Assembly: GCA_020846745.1 (NCBI GenBank)
Contig: JADLDI010000067.1
Span: forward strand, 34,680-98,679
Direction of reading: 5' to 3'
DNA length: 64,000 nt
DNA from: Bryobacterales bacterium
Lineage (GTDB): Bacteria > Acidobacteriota > Terriglobia > Bryobacterales > Bryobacteraceae
Positions 33,666 to 42,999 of this stretch are shown here, in pieces. The translations under genes and the position numbers were made by a program. The notes under the pieces were generated by a model. It was not told the origin of the DNA. It did not search any database and was given only the letters and a program-made list of their open reading frames with translations. Numbering within the stretch: the first letter of the stretch is position 1; each line of letters starts with the position of its first letter.

Positions 33666-35261
33666 ATGGCCCTGATCGATTGGCTGGTCCTGTTCCTGAC
33701 CCTGTCCGCCATTCTTAGCTACGGTTTGTACCGCTCGCGTGGATCGTCTACCACCCGGCAATACCTGCTGGCCGGAAAAGAGATGCCCTGGTACGCCATG
33801 GCGCTCTCGATCATGGCCACTCAGGCGTCGGCCGTCACCTTCATCTCCACTACCGGCCAGGCTTACGTCGACGGAATGCGTTTTGTGCAGTTCTATTTCG
33901 GGCTGCCCATCGCCATGATTATTATTGCCGAAACGGCGGTCCCGATCTTTCACCGTTCGGGCGTTTATACGGCGTACGAATACCTGGAACAGCGGTTCGA
34001 TGCCAAGACGCGTCTTCTGGTTAGCTCCATTTTCCTGATCAGCCGCGGCCTCGCCGTCGGCGTCACCTTATCCGCGCCCGCCATCGTGCTCTCCGTCATT
34101 CTCGGTGTGAGCGATACCTGGACCGTCATCGCCATGGGCGTCGTTATTACCCTGTTCGCCACCTTCGGCGGCATCAAAGCCATTACCTGGACCGACACCC
34201 AACAGATGATGATCATGGTCATCGGCATCGGCTTGGCCTGCGTCGCCGCCGTCTGGCAGACGCCGCTTGATTTCTGGGATCAATTGAAGATCGCCGGCGC
34301 GGCCGGGCGCTTGAACCCCATCACCACCACCATCGATTGGAACGACCGCTTTAACCTCTGGAGCGGCCTGATCGGCGGCACTTTCCTCGCCCTGGCCTAC
34401 TTCGGTTGCGACCAGTCTCAGGTGCAGCGGTATCTCACCGGCCGGTCGATCGCCGAGTCCAGGCTAAGCCTCTTGTTCAATGCCGTCGCCAAGGTTCCCA
34501 TGCAATTCGGCATTCTATTTACCGGCGCCATGGTGTTTGTCTTCTTCGTTTACACCCAACCACCGGCTAACTTCCGTGCGCCTGGCGTGGCGGTAACTCA
34601 AACTTACCAGGCCGCTTTCGAAAACCGGCTGACGCAAGCCAACCAATTGGTAACCGGCAAGATACCTGCCGCGGAGTTTAGACAGGACCAGGCCCGGTTC
34701 GACGCCGTCCGAAAGAAAACTCCCGGGGACACGGACACCAACTACATCTTTCTCTATTTCGTTACGCACTATCTTCCGATCGGGTTAGCGGGGTTGGTTC
34801 TGGCGGTGGTGTTTGGAGCGGCGCTCACCACCAGTTCCGGCGAGCTAAACTCGCTCGCCACCGTCAGCGTAATCGACGTGTACAAGCGCTACATCAACCC
34901 TGCGGCTACCGATGCGCAATATCTAAGGGTTAGCCGGCTTGGTACGGCGTTTTGGGGTGTCTATGCCATCGCCAGCGCGCAGTATGCGAAAAACCTCGGG
35001 TCGCTCATCGAGGTCGTAAACATGCTCGGCAGCCTGTTCTACGGCGGCTTGCTCGGCGTGTTTGTGCTGGCGTTCTATATGCCCCGCGTGACCGGAACGC
35101 CGGCATTTTTCGGTGTACTGATCGGTGAGGCAGTTATCTTCTGGTTTAAGTTCAACACAAACATCGCCTTCCTCTGGTACAACGTAATCGGTGCGGTGGT
35201 AGTGGTAGTCAGCGCGCTTCTACTAAGCCTGTTCGTGTCCACTTCTCACAAAACGCCCTGA
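33666..35261 (+). CDS. sodium:solute symporter (SSS family)
   Basis: A 531-aa polytopic protein with about 13 helices. GKEMPWYAMALSIMATQASAVTFISTTG is the conserved SSS helix 1-2 region, GGIKAITWTDTQQMMIM is the family signature, and TTSSGELNSLATV fits the sodium site helix 8. It imports a sugar, acid or nucleoside-like solute with sodium. It is divergent from the STAS/DAB cluster (38-nt gap), and a link to bicarbonate is not evident. Confidence 0.88.
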   Translation: MALIDWLVLFLTLSAILSYGLYRSRGSSTTRQYLLAGKEMPWYAMALSIMATQASAVTFISTTGQAYVDGMRFVQFYFGLPIAMIIIAETAVPIFHRSGVYTAYEYLEQRFDAKTRLLVSSIFLISRGLAVGVTLSAPAIVLSVILGVSDTWTVIAMGVVITLFATFGGIKAITWTDTQQMMIMVIGIGLACVAAVWQTPLDFWDQLKIAGAAGRLNPITTTIDWNDRFNLWSGLIGGTFLALAYFGCDQSQVQRYLTGRSIAESRLSLLFNAVAKVPMQFGILFTGAMVFVFFVYTQPPANFRAPGVAVTQTYQAAFENRLTQANQLVTGKIPAAEFRQDQARFDAVRKKTPGDTDTNYIFLYFVTHYLPIGLAGLVLAVVFGAALTTSSGELNSLATVSVIDVYKRYINPAATDAQYLRVSRLGTAFWGVYAIASAQYAKNLGSLIEVVNMLGSLFYGGLLGVFVLAFYMPRVTGTPAFFGVLIGEAVIFWFKFNTNIAFLWYNVIGAVVVVVSALLLSLFVSTSHKTP

Positions 35262-35296
35262 TTCCAATCCAGCGCCGGATGCCGTGCCCAACCTCA

Positions 35297-35392
35297 CAGA
35301 ACCGCAACCGTAAGGGCGCGGGCCGCATTTTTTCTCAATCCCGCGAGGGAGTGGTGTTCCGGATTTTTGCACACGCCCCAAGGCAGCGGTGG
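35297..35392 (+). repeat. dispersed intergenic repeat, module C copy
   Basis: Starts CAGAACCGCAACCGTAAGG, then GCGCGGGCCGC, a T-run, TCTCAATCCCGCGAGGGAG and a GTGTTCCGGAT tail. The same string recurs near 47760, 59990, 60410 and 63810. It fills the 145-nt gap between two convergent genes. Confidence 0.85.
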
Positions 35393-35406
35393 CCGGCGGC
35401 ATCGAG

Positions 35407-36807
35407 TTATGGCCGCGTCAGTCCCACCGACGCCTCCCATTCGCGGATCTGTTCGGTCAGCGTGCGGACGCGCTCCGGTTCGGAGTTCGCCAGATTCGCT
35501 CTTTCGCCTGGATCCGCTTCCAGGTTAGAGAGCCACACCCTATCCGCGACAGGATCCCCCGGAAACTGCGGCGGATTCAGAATGAGTTTCCAGTCGCCTG
35601 CCCGAACAGCCCGCTGGTTCGCATGATTCCAGAACATCGCAGCATGTGCCGGCCGCTCCCCGCGTAACACCGGCATAAAATCGTACCCATCGATCCCGCT
35701 CGGAGCGCTCGCATTCGGATCCGCCATCCGCAAAAAGGTGGGTAGCAAATCCATCGACATCACCGGCCGTTCTGAAACCTGGCCCGGCGCGATACCGGGG
35801 CCACGCAGAATCGCCGGCACATGCATACCCCCGTCAAACAACCCGAGTTTGAAACCGCGAAACCGCCCGTTACTGCCGCCCCTATTCGGTCCGCCGTCGG
35901 AGGAGGCCCGTTCTTCTCGGGTCGCCCCGTTATCGGCTTGGAAGAAGACGACTGTGTCCTTGTCCATTCCGCGCCGCTCCAGTTGGCTTACTACTGAGCC
36001 CACCACGTCATCCACAGCCGCGACCATGGCAAGATGCACCCGGCGGTCCCGATCCATCGACGCCGGAAAGCGGTCGAGATACTTCTTGGGCGCCATCATC
36101 GAATAGTGCGGCGCCCCAAAGCACAGATACAGGAAAAAGGGCTGCCGGGCGGACTGGCGGTCGATAAAGGCCTGCGCCTCGCGGCCAAGCAACTCGGTCA
36201 TGTATGCCGGCTCCTCGAATACCTCCGTATCGTCACGCCACAGGTCGTGGAAGATCTTTCCTGGCGGCGCACCCAGTTGATAGTAACGGTGCGAGTAGGC
36301 ATCGAGCCAGCCTGAGTACCAGCCGAAGAACTCGTCAAACCCCTGCGCCCGCGGCCGGCTATGAGGCACACTCCCCAAATGCCATTTCCCGATGGCCCCC
36401 GTCCGGTAGCCCATCCCTTGCAGCAGCCGCGGCAGCGTCACCTCACCCGCGCGCAGCCCCGCAACATCCCACGTCGGTTGCGAAGGGAGCGCCCCCTGCA
36501 CACCGGTTCGCGGCGGATACTTGCCCGTCAGAATGGCAGACCGCGACGCGGAGCAGACCGGCGCGTTTGAGTACCACTGATTGAACCGGATTCCGGATCC
36601 TGCCAGGCGATCCAGGTTCGGCGTACGCGCCTCCGCGGCGCCAAAGCAGCCTACATCTCCGATCCCCTGGTCGTCCGTCACAACCACTACGAAATTCGGA
36701 CGCGACCGAACCGCGCCCTGGGCCGCCATCGAACGCGCCGGAACCGCCGAAACAGAGCCGGCCAGAGCCTGGAGCATGGTGCGGCGGCTCGGAACAGGAG
36801 CATGCAT
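35407..36807 (-). CDS. sulfatase (Tat-exported)
   Basis: A 466-aa type I sulfatase. The leader SRRTMLQALAGSVSAV suggests Tat export. VVVVTDDQGIGDVG gives the calcium-binding aspartates, and CSASRSAILTG holds the cysteine converted to formylglycine. GKWHLG follows as the second signature. Cys-type sites need an FGE or anSME maturase, which is not in the window. The likely substrate is a sulfated polysaccharide. ATG 36807 is preferred over codons 19 residues upstream because it places the twin arginine near the N-terminus. Confidence 0.87.
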   Translation of the reverse strand: MHAPVPSRRTMLQALAGSVSAVPARSMAAQGAVRSRPNFVVVVTDDQGIGDVGCFGAAEARTPNLDRLAGSGIRFNQWYSNAPVCSASRSAILTGKYPPRTGVQGALPSQPTWDVAGLRAGEVTLPRLLQGMGYRTGAIGKWHLGSVPHSRPRAQGFDEFFGWYSGWLDAYSHRYYQLGAPPGKIFHDLWRDDTEVFEEPAYMTELLGREAQAFIDRQSARQPFFLYLCFGAPHYSMMAPKKYLDRFPASMDRDRRVHLAMVAAVDDVVGSVVSQLERRGMDKDTVVFFQADNGATREERASSDGGPNRGGSNGRFRGFKLGLFDGGMHVPAILRGPGIAPGQVSERPVMSMDLLPTFLRMADPNASAPSGIDGYDFMPVLRGERPAHAAMFWNHANQRAVRAGDWKLILNPPQFPGDPVADRVWLSNLEADPGERANLANSEPERVRTLTEQIREWEASVGLTRP

Positions 36808-37008
36808 ATTGCTTCGAGTGTACAGCCCTCGGAATCGCGCCTGCATTGATGTAACTCTCGGCATTATTCCCCAATGGATTCAGAAAACCATCCGATGAGA
36901 CTGTTTGTAGCCGCCTGACACGCTGTCCCGCCGTCAGGTGCGTCGCTAAGGTGCCATCCCCGCGAACAAGCTGCCTTGCACAATACCCATTTCATTCAAA
37001 GGAGTTTC

Positions 37009-37190
37009 ATGCCGTACTCACCCCAGCCTGGTGTCGCTGCAGGCAGTTGTCCCACCGGCCGCGATGGCAACTATCCGGTGTTTCAATCTACAGCATCACC
37101 GGTATGCTGACCAGCACGGCCGAGCAGGTCGCCCAGGCCGCCAGTCAGGTGGCGTCTGCGCGGGTGCATCGTGACTTCCACGAGATGTAG
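37009..37190 (+). pseudogene. small receptor-like reading frames ahead of cheA (possibly frameshifted)
   Basis: ATG 37009 has a perfect AAAGGAG and opens a 33-codon frame ending at TGA 37108-37110. ATG 37104 overlaps it in another frame and runs 28 codons to TAG 37190: MLTSTAEQVAQAASQVASAR is like the heptad repeats of chemoreceptor signalling tips. A single frameshift would join the two. The preceding region, 36808-37008, shows no gene. A leader or a receptor remnant are equally possible. Confidence 0.35.
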
Positions 37191-37207
37191 CTCAAGGAGA
37201 ACCTGAT

Positions 37208-39229
37208 ATGAGCTTCAACCGTCAAAGCGTCGAATGGACTCGCCTGGAACAGGCGACCAATCAAGTGGCTACGCTGATGGCCCTGGGGCTGGAAACCTGT
37301 GCCGCCGGCGAGCAGGGCGGCGAAGTGGGTGCAGCGCTGCGGCAACTCGCCTCCGCCTGCCTGGCCATCGGGTCGGACGGGTTGGCGGACGTGGCGTCGG
37401 CCCTGGCTGAACGCGTGTCGGAAGCCGCGGCGGAAGGTCCCGCCCGGCTCCGGTGCCTCGAAACGGGTGTCAACGATGCCGTGGGTCTGATCCAAATGCA
37501 AATGGCCTTGCTGGCCGAGGGCACGCCTGCCGCCGAGTCGGCAGCGCCCTCTAGCCTTGGCCAAGGCGATCCAGACCAGGGCGATCCAGACCAGGGCGAT
37601 CCGGACCAGGGCGATCCGGAAATGCTGCGGGAGTTTGTGGGCGAAGCCGCCGAGCACCTCGCGACCATCGAAACTGCCGCGCTCGATCTCGAACGCAATC
37701 CGGGCGATCAAGAGGCGCTCCGGTCGCTGTTCCGCAGCTTTCATACCATGAAAGGCGTTGCCGGATTCCTCGCTCTGAGTCAGATCCGCGACCTGACACA
37801 CCGCGTCGAATCCACCCTCGACCTCGCGCGAAACGGCAAAATCCCCGTCGGCGAACCACTGATTGAGGCGGTGCTGATTGCGGGCGACTGGCTACGCCAG
37901 GCCGTTGAAAACGTCCACGCCCGGCTGCTTGGAAAACCGGCGCCTCCGCTCGCGACTCCCGATCATGTGCTGGCGAAACTACAAGCGGCCACTGAGGCAT
38001 CGGCCGCCCAAACCGCCACCGACGGCGGCAGTTGCGGCACGTCCGGCATGTCAGGGCGGAATTCACTGCAAACCGCGGTCAAGGTCGACACAGCCAAGCT
38101 CGACTACCTGGTGGACATGGTCGGGGAACTCGTCATCGCCGAAAGCATGGTGGTGAATTCCCGGGAATTGCGCGGCATCGACTCCGTCGACCTGCAGCGC
38201 AAGCTGGCGCTCGTCACCCAGGTGACCACCGAAGTGCAACGTACGGCGATGGGTTTGCGGATGGTCACCATCGGCCAGTTGTTCCGCAAAATGGAGCGCG
38301 TGGTGCGCGACTTGTCGCGCAAACTCTCCAAACCCATCAATTTCGAAGTCAGCGGAGAAGACACCGAGTTGGACCGGACGCTGGTGGAGCAACTTGCGGA
38401 TCCGTTGCTGCACATGGTGCGCAACGCCATCGATCATGGCATCGAACCGGCGGAAGCACGCCAGGCCGCCGGCAAACCGGAAACGGGCCTGATCGCCCTG
38501 AGCGCATCGCATGTATCCGGGCAGATCGTCATCGAAGTGCGGGACGACGGAGCGGGACTGAACACGGAACGCATTCGTGCCAAGGCTGTCGCTTCCGGGG
38601 TTGTCGCTCCCGGTGCCGTTCTTAGCGACTACGAAATTCATAACCTCATATTCGAAGCCGGCTTTTCCACCGCTACTCAGGTGACGGATGTGTCGGGCCG
38701 CGGTGTCGGCCTTGACGTTGTAAAGAAAGCCATTCAGGCGCTGCGCGGCAGGGTGGAGATCCACAGCCGACCCGGGCAAGGGTCCACTTTTCTGTTGAAG
38801 CTTCCGTTGACGCTCGCAATCATCGACGGACTCATCGCGGCCGTCGGCACGGAGCGATACATCCTGCCCATGGTGAGCGTCCGCGAGATGCTGCGTCCTG
38901 ATGTCTCACAACTGTCGACCCTCGGCAAAGACGAGATGGTCCTGGTTCGCGGCAGGCTACTCCCGGTGATACGGTTGCATGAGCGTCTCGGCGTCGTTCC
39001 CCGCAAGACCCGCGCGGAAGAAGCACTACTGGTAATTATCGAAGGAGAACGTGCGACTTTCGCCTTAATGGTCGATGAGTTCCTGGGGAAGCAGGAAGTT
39101 GTGATCAAGAGCCTCGGGAAAGCCATTGCCTATCCACCAGCAGTATCGGCGGGCGCGATTCTCGGAGACGGCCGGGTCGGGCTCATTCTCGATCTGGAAG
39201 TAGTGTTTGGCGGGGGTGTGCATGCGTGA
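37208..39229 (+). CDS. cheA: chemotaxis histidine kinase CheA
   Basis: A 673-aa kinase. Residues 1-105 are a helical, HPt-like domain without a histidine. Residues 118-137 are a GDPDQ repeat linker. The active HPt (137-240) has the phospho-accepting His179 in FRSFHTMKGVAGF. The dimerisation and ATPase domains follow from about 290 (MVGELVIAES, HMVRNAIDHGIEP, DDGAGLN, GRGVGLDVV), and a CheW-like P5 domain ends the protein. No P2 domain is seen. The ribosome site CAAGGAG precedes ATG 37208. Start of a seven-gene cluster with overlapping or closely spaced genes. Confidence 0.95.
   Translation: MSFNRQSVEWTRLEQATNQVATLMALGLETCAAGEQGGEVGAALRQLASACLAIGSDGLADVASALAERVSEAAAEGPARLRCLETGVNDAVGLIQMQMALLAEGTPAAESAAPSSLGQGDPDQGDPDQGDPDQGDPEMLREFVGEAAEHLATIETAALDLERNPGDQEALRSLFRSFHTMKGVAGFLALSQIRDLTHRVESTLDLARNGKIPVGEPLIEAVLIAGDWLRQAVENVHARLLGKPAPPLATPDHVLAKLQAATEASAAQTATDGGSCGTSGMSGRNSLQTAVKVDTAKLDYLVDMVGELVIAESMVVNSRELRGIDSVDLQRKLALVTQVTTEVQRTAMGLRMVTIGQLFRKMERVVRDLSRKLSKPINFEVSGEDTELDRTLVEQLADPLLHMVRNAIDHGIEPAEARQAAGKPETGLIALSASHVSGQIVIEVRDDGAGLNTERIRAKAVASGVVAPGAVLSDYEIHNLIFEAGFSTATQVTDVSGRGVGLDVVKKAIQALRGRVEIHSRPGQGSTFLLKLPLTLAIIDGLIAAVGTERYILPMVSVREMLRPDVSQLSTLGKDEMVLVRGRLLPVIRLHERLGVVPRKTRAEEALLVIIEGERATFALMVDEFLGKQEVVIKSLGKAIAYPPAVSAGAILGDGRVGLILDLEVVFGGGVHA
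37562..37621 (+). repeat. four 15-bp tandem repeats inside cheA
   Basis: The unit CAGGGCGATCCAGAC occurs four times with one or two changes and encodes GDPDQ repeats in the linker between the N-terminal and HPt domains. Confidence 0.85.
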
Positions 39230-40085
39230 AGCTACTGAGGAGTCGACCTTGGTCAGCGAAATCCACCTCAGCCCGGCCGATTTCAGTGCACTGAGTCAAA
39301 TCGCGTACGAGTTGTTCGGTCTGCAACTCCGCGACGGCAAGCAGAGCTTGGTCGTGGCGCGGCTCAGCGGCATCGTGCGCCGGCACGGGTTCCGGCGGTT
39401 TCGCGAATACATCGACTACTTGCGAGCCGATCGGTCGGGCGACGCCCAATCGGAGCTTATCAATGCGCTGACCACGAATCACACGCATTTCTACCGCGAA
39501 TCGGCCCACTTTGCCTATCTCCAGCAGTTGCTTGGCAGCTCCTGGCGCCAGCACCGCCGTTTACGCATCTGGTCGGCCGCCTGTTCAACCGGAGAAGAAC
39601 CATATTCCATCCTGATCAGCCTGCTCGAAGCGCCAGGAGGCGTGGCCGACCGTGAGATCCGCGTCGTGGCCACCGACATCGATACGAACGCGCTCGCGAC
39701 GGCCACCCAGGGCATCTACGCGGCAACCCGCGTTGCCGAACTGCCCGCGCCGGTACGGCAGCGCTACTTCTTGCGTGGCTGCGGCCGCTGGGCCGACCAT
39801 GTGCGCATCAAGCCGCAAATCGCGTCAATGGTGCAGTTTTCCCGCATCAACCTGGTGACCCAGTTTGCCAGTCCCGGTCAGTTTGAAGCGATCTTCTGCC
39901 GCAACGTGATGATCTACTTCAGCCAAGAGACGCAGGAATTGCTGGTGAACCGCCTGACAGACTCGCTGGAGGCGGGCGGCTACCTTTTCATTGGGCATGC
40001 CGAAAGCCTTTCTTCCATCCGGCATTCCTTGCGGTATGTGGCGCCCGCGATCTATCAGCGGGCTGGAATGGTGGTGCACCGGTGA
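39222..40085 (+). CDS. cheR: chemotaxis protein methyltransferase CheR
   Basis: A 287-aa CheR. The N-terminal helical domain is followed by NALTTNHTHFYRES, IWSAACSTGEEPYSI (SAM-binding loop), VATDIDTNALATA and FCRNVMIYF. It methylates receptor glutamates. ATG 39222 overlaps the cheA stop; GGGGGT lies upstream. Confidence 0.93.
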   Translation: MREATEESTLVSEIHLSPADFSALSQIAYELFGLQLRDGKQSLVVARLSGIVRRHGFRRFREYIDYLRADRSGDAQSELINALTTNHTHFYRESAHFAYLQQLLGSSWRQHRRLRIWSAACSTGEEPYSILISLLEAPGGVADREIRVVATDIDTNALATATQGIYAATRVAELPAPVRQRYFLRGCGRWADHVRIKPQIASMVQFSRINLVTQFASPGQFEAIFCRNVMIYFSQETQELLVNRLTDSLEAGGYLFIGHAESLSSIRHSLRYVAPAIYQRAGMVVHR

Positions 40086-40591
40086 CCGATGTGATGGTTC
40101 AGATCGGTGAATGCCGCGTCGCATCCGGACCTGAGGTGACGCTAGCCACCCTCGCCCTGGGCAGTTGCGTTGCCGTCGCGGCATTCGACCGGCGGACGCG
40201 CGTGGGCGGATTGCTCCACATTCTGCTGCCTGATTCTGCGCTCGATCCGGATAAGGCCAAACGCTCACCGGGAGTTTTTGCCGATACCGGGCTCGCCCTT
40301 CTATGGCGTCAGTTGCGGGCTGCCGGGGCCGACTTGAGCAGGCTCGAGATCCAACTGGCGGGCGGGGCGTCGATCAATGGAGCACCCACTTACGGAGACA
40401 TCGGTGCGTCGAACCTGGCCGCCGTAAGGCGCTGGCTCGCGTGCACGGGGGCTCAGATTGTGGGCGAACAGGTCGGCGGGACGGATCCGAAATCGGTACG
40501 GCTCGACCTGTCGACCGGACGGTTCTGGAACTGCAGTCCCGGTAAGGCGCCCGTGACGATTGGCCCTGAGTCGCAGAGGAGCAAGCTGTAG
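40082..40591 (+). CDS. cheD: chemoreceptor glutamine deamidase CheD
   Basis: A 169-aa CheD. Thr23, Cys29 and His46 in TLALGSCV and GLLHILLPD keep the spacing of the Thermotoga catalytic triad. It deamidates receptor glutamines and in other species partners with CheC. GTG start overlapping the cheR stop. Confidence 0.92.
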   Translation: MTDVMVQIGECRVASGPEVTLATLALGSCVAVAAFDRRTRVGGLLHILLPDSALDPDKAKRSPGVFADTGLALLWRQLRAAGADLSRLEIQLAGGASINGAPTYGDIGASNLAAVRRWLACTGAQIVGEQVGGTDPKSVRLDLSTGRFWNCSPGKAPVTIGPESQRSKL

Positions 40592-41670
40592 TGCAGAATC
40601 GGAAGACTCGCATACTAATTGTCGATGATTCCGCCATTGTCCGGAAGACACTGACGGAGGCGCTGGCCGCCGAGCCGGACCTCGAGGTAGTGGGCACCGC
40701 ACCCGATCCGTATATTGCCCGCGACAAAATCGTCGCCCTTGCGCCAGACGTGCTCACTCTCGATATCGAAATGCCTCGCATGGACGGTCTGACATTTCTC
40801 AAGAAGTTGATGCAGCACCATCCGCTTCCGGTGATCGTCATCTCGTCGCTCGGCGATTCCAGTTGTGAAACCGCTTTACACGCATTGCGCGCGGGCGCCG
40901 TCGATTTCATGCCCAAGCCCGGCGGTCCCTATTCCGTCGGTAACTTACGGCACGAACTCGCCAGTAAGATCCGCACGGCCGCGGGGGCAAACCTGCGCCG
41001 CCGGCCGGCCGACGCGGCCGCCACAGAGCCCGTTCCCGTTCGGGCGGCGGCTCCGGAATGGTCGAACCGTACGTCACTGCTGCCCCTGATTGCGATCGGT
41101 GCGTCCACGGGAGGAACAGAAGCAATCCGCGAGGTGCTTGGCGCTCTACCCCCAGGCCTCCCTCCGATCGTTATCACCCAGCATATCCCCCCCGTCTTTT
41201 CCCGTTCGTTTGCCGACAGCCTGTCGCGCACGTGCCAGTTCCGCGTGAAGGAAGCTGCCGATGGCGACCAGTTGGAACCAAATCTGGCGCTCGTCGCGCC
41301 CGGTGATTACCACATGGTGATCCGCCGCGTGGGCGCAATCTATCGCGTGCACCTGACGCAGAGCCCACCGGTCTGTTACCAGCGGCCGGCCGTGGACGTT
41401 ATGTTCCGGTCGCTTGCCGATGCGGCCGGGAAGAACGTTGTAGCCGCCGTGCTCACCGGCATGGGGAGCGATGGTGCGAATGGCTTAAAGCATATGAACG
41501 ACCTCGGCGCCTACACGCTCGCCCAGGATGAAAGTTCGTGTGTGGTCTACGGAATGCCGCGAGCGGCTGTGGCTGCCGGCGGAGTAGACCGCGTGGTGAG
41601 TTTAAATCGGATGGCTCGCGCCATCCTCGACGGTGTGATGGCCCGCCAACCGGGCACCGGACAAAACTGA
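40591..41670 (+). CDS. cheB: chemotaxis response regulator methylesterase CheB
   Basis: A 359-aa protein. The receiver domain has phospho-Asp58 in LTLDIEMPRMDG. The C-terminal esterase triad is Ser172 (GASTGGTEA), His198 (ITQHIPP) and Asp294 (LTGMGSDGANG). It removes receptor methyl groups. GTG 40591 overlaps the cheD stop; AGAGGAG supports it. Confidence 0.94.
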   Translation: MQNRKTRILIVDDSAIVRKTLTEALAAEPDLEVVGTAPDPYIARDKIVALAPDVLTLDIEMPRMDGLTFLKKLMQHHPLPVIVISSLGDSSCETALHALRAGAVDFMPKPGGPYSVGNLRHELASKIRTAAGANLRRRPADAAATEPVPVRAAAPEWSNRTSLLPLIAIGASTGGTEAIREVLGALPPGLPPIVITQHIPPVFSRSFADSLSRTCQFRVKEAADGDQLEPNLALVAPGDYHMVIRRVGAIYRVHLTQSPPVCYQRPAVDVMFRSLADAAGKNVVAAVLTGMGSDGANGLKHMNDLGAYTLAQDESSCVVYGMPRAAVAAGGVDRVVSLNRMARAILDGVMARQPGTGQN

Positions 41671-41686
41671 TGGCAAAGGAGTAGGT

Positions 41687-42157
41687 ATGAGTCAAGAACC
41701 AGTTGTCATGCTCTCGGAACTGGAAGAGATCGTCGGCTCGGTGTTCGGCACCATGTTGGGATGGCCAACGTCGGCAATCGCCTCGACATGGACTGCAACA
41801 TCCGATCGTGTCATGGCCACGGTCCATCTTGGAGGGGGCATCTGGAGCGGTGCTGTCGTGCTGGAGACAACGCGCCAAATTGCATGCGCGCTGGCGGGAG
41901 CCATGCTGATGACGGATCCGCCCAACGATGTCAACGACGAAGTGCGCGATGCGCTCGGAGAATTGGCCAACATGATCGGCGGCAACTTAAAATGCGCGGT
42001 CTCGCCGGGCGCCCGGCTCTCGTTGCCCATGGTCATCGACGGTTCCGACTACAGCATGAGATTCTGCAGCGGGCGGATGACACACCGCCAGGCGTTTTCC
42101 TGTGACCAGGGCGTCTTCTGGGTCACGACGGTCGCAACACCGGAAGATAAGGACTGA
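41687..42157 (+). CDS. cheX: CheX-type CheY-P phosphatase
   Basis: A 156-aa CheC/CheX-fold protein with one phosphatase helix: DALGELANMIGGNLK contains Glu92 and Asn95, the ExxN active-site pair. It should dephosphorylate one of the downstream CheY proteins. AAAGGAG precedes ATG 41687. Confidence 0.82.
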   Translation: MSQEPVVMLSELEEIVGSVFGTMLGWPTSAIASTWTATSDRVMATVHLGGGIWSGAVVLETTRQIACALAGAMLMTDPPNDVNDEVRDALGELANMIGGNLKCAVSPGARLSLPMVIDGSDYSMRFCSGRMTHRQAFSCDQGVFWVTTVATPEDKD

Positions 42158-42215
42158 ATTTGTGGATCCGTTACGGCGGCGGTTCTAAGCCGGGACGGTG
42201 GAGGGAGGGTTACAA

Positions 42216-42587
42216 ATGGTTGATGTTCTGATTGTGGACGATTCGGTTGTAATTCGGCGAATGATCACTCGCATTTTGCGGGAAACGGAATTGCCGATTC
42301 AGGATGTGTTCGAGGCCGGAGACGGTATCGAGGCACTGGCGGCACTCAAGCAGCATGGTGTTGGGTTGGTGCTTTCCGATATCAACATGCCCAACATGGA
42401 CGGTCTGGAACTGCTGGGCATGATCCGGCGGAACCCGGATTGGAAGCAGGTCCACGTGGTGATGATCACCACGGAAGGCGCCGAACGGAAGGTTCTGGAG
42501 GCGATCCGGTTGGGCGCGTCCGGTTATGTACGAAAGCCGTTCACCCCTGAACAGATCAAGACGAAGCTGACGCCCTTGATGGCTTAA
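42216..42587 (+). CDS. cheY: CheY-type single-domain response regulator 1
   Basis: A 123-aa receiver. Acidic pair D8/D9, phospho-Asp55 (LVLSDINMPNMDG), Thr85/86 (MITTEG) and Lys107 (VRKPFT) are all canonical. ATG 42216 has GGAGGGAGG upstream; an in-frame GTG six codons earlier is less likely. Confidence 0.92.
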   Translation: MVDVLIVDDSVVIRRMITRILRETELPIQDVFEAGDGIEALAALKQHGVGLVLSDINMPNMDGLELLGMIRRNPDWKQVHVVMITTEGAERKVLEAIRLGASGYVRKPFTPEQIKTKLTPLMA

Positions 42588-42601
42588 CCCAGAGGAGCCC
42601 A

Positions 42602-42997
42602 ATGAGCTTGGATGTTCTGTTGGTTGACGATTCCGCCGTCGTGCGGAAGGTACTCCTCCGTGCACTGAGACAAGCTGAATTCCCGGTTGGATCGGTGCAT
42701 GAGGCCGGAGACGGTGTGGAAGCACTCGCACAACTGCACGCACATCACGTGGATCTGATCCTTTGCGATATCAACATGCCGAATATGGACGGTTTGGAGT
42801 TCTTACGCCATTTGCGGGCCGAGCCGGTTTTGAAAAGCCTGCCCGTGGTGTTGGTAAGCCGCGAATCGTCGCAAGCGGTTGTGCTCGAAGCCCTGCGGCT
42901 AGGCGCGGCCGGCTACGTAAGGATTCCATTCACGCCCGAGCAGATCAAAAGCAAGCTGCTTTCCGTGGTATCCACCCAGGATCCCGCGGACAATTAG
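42602..42997 (+). CDS. CheY-type response regulator 2 lacking the conserved lysine
   Basis: A 131-aa receiver close in sequence to the preceding CheY (DINMPNMDG, GYVR.PFTPEQIK shared), so the pair is probably a tandem duplication. Phospho-Asp56 is present, the Thr position is Ser86 and the conserved Lys is Ile108 (VRIPFT). This suggests altered signalling, perhaps a phosphate sink or a constitutive form. It ends the che cluster. Confidence 0.9.
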   Translation: MSLDVLLVDDSAVVRKVLLRALRQAEFPVGSVHEAGDGVEALAQLHAHHVDLILCDINMPNMDGLEFLRHLRAEPVLKSLPVVLVSRESSQAVVLEALRLGAAGYVRIPFTPEQIKSKLLSVVSTQDPADN

Positions 42998-42999
42998 AC

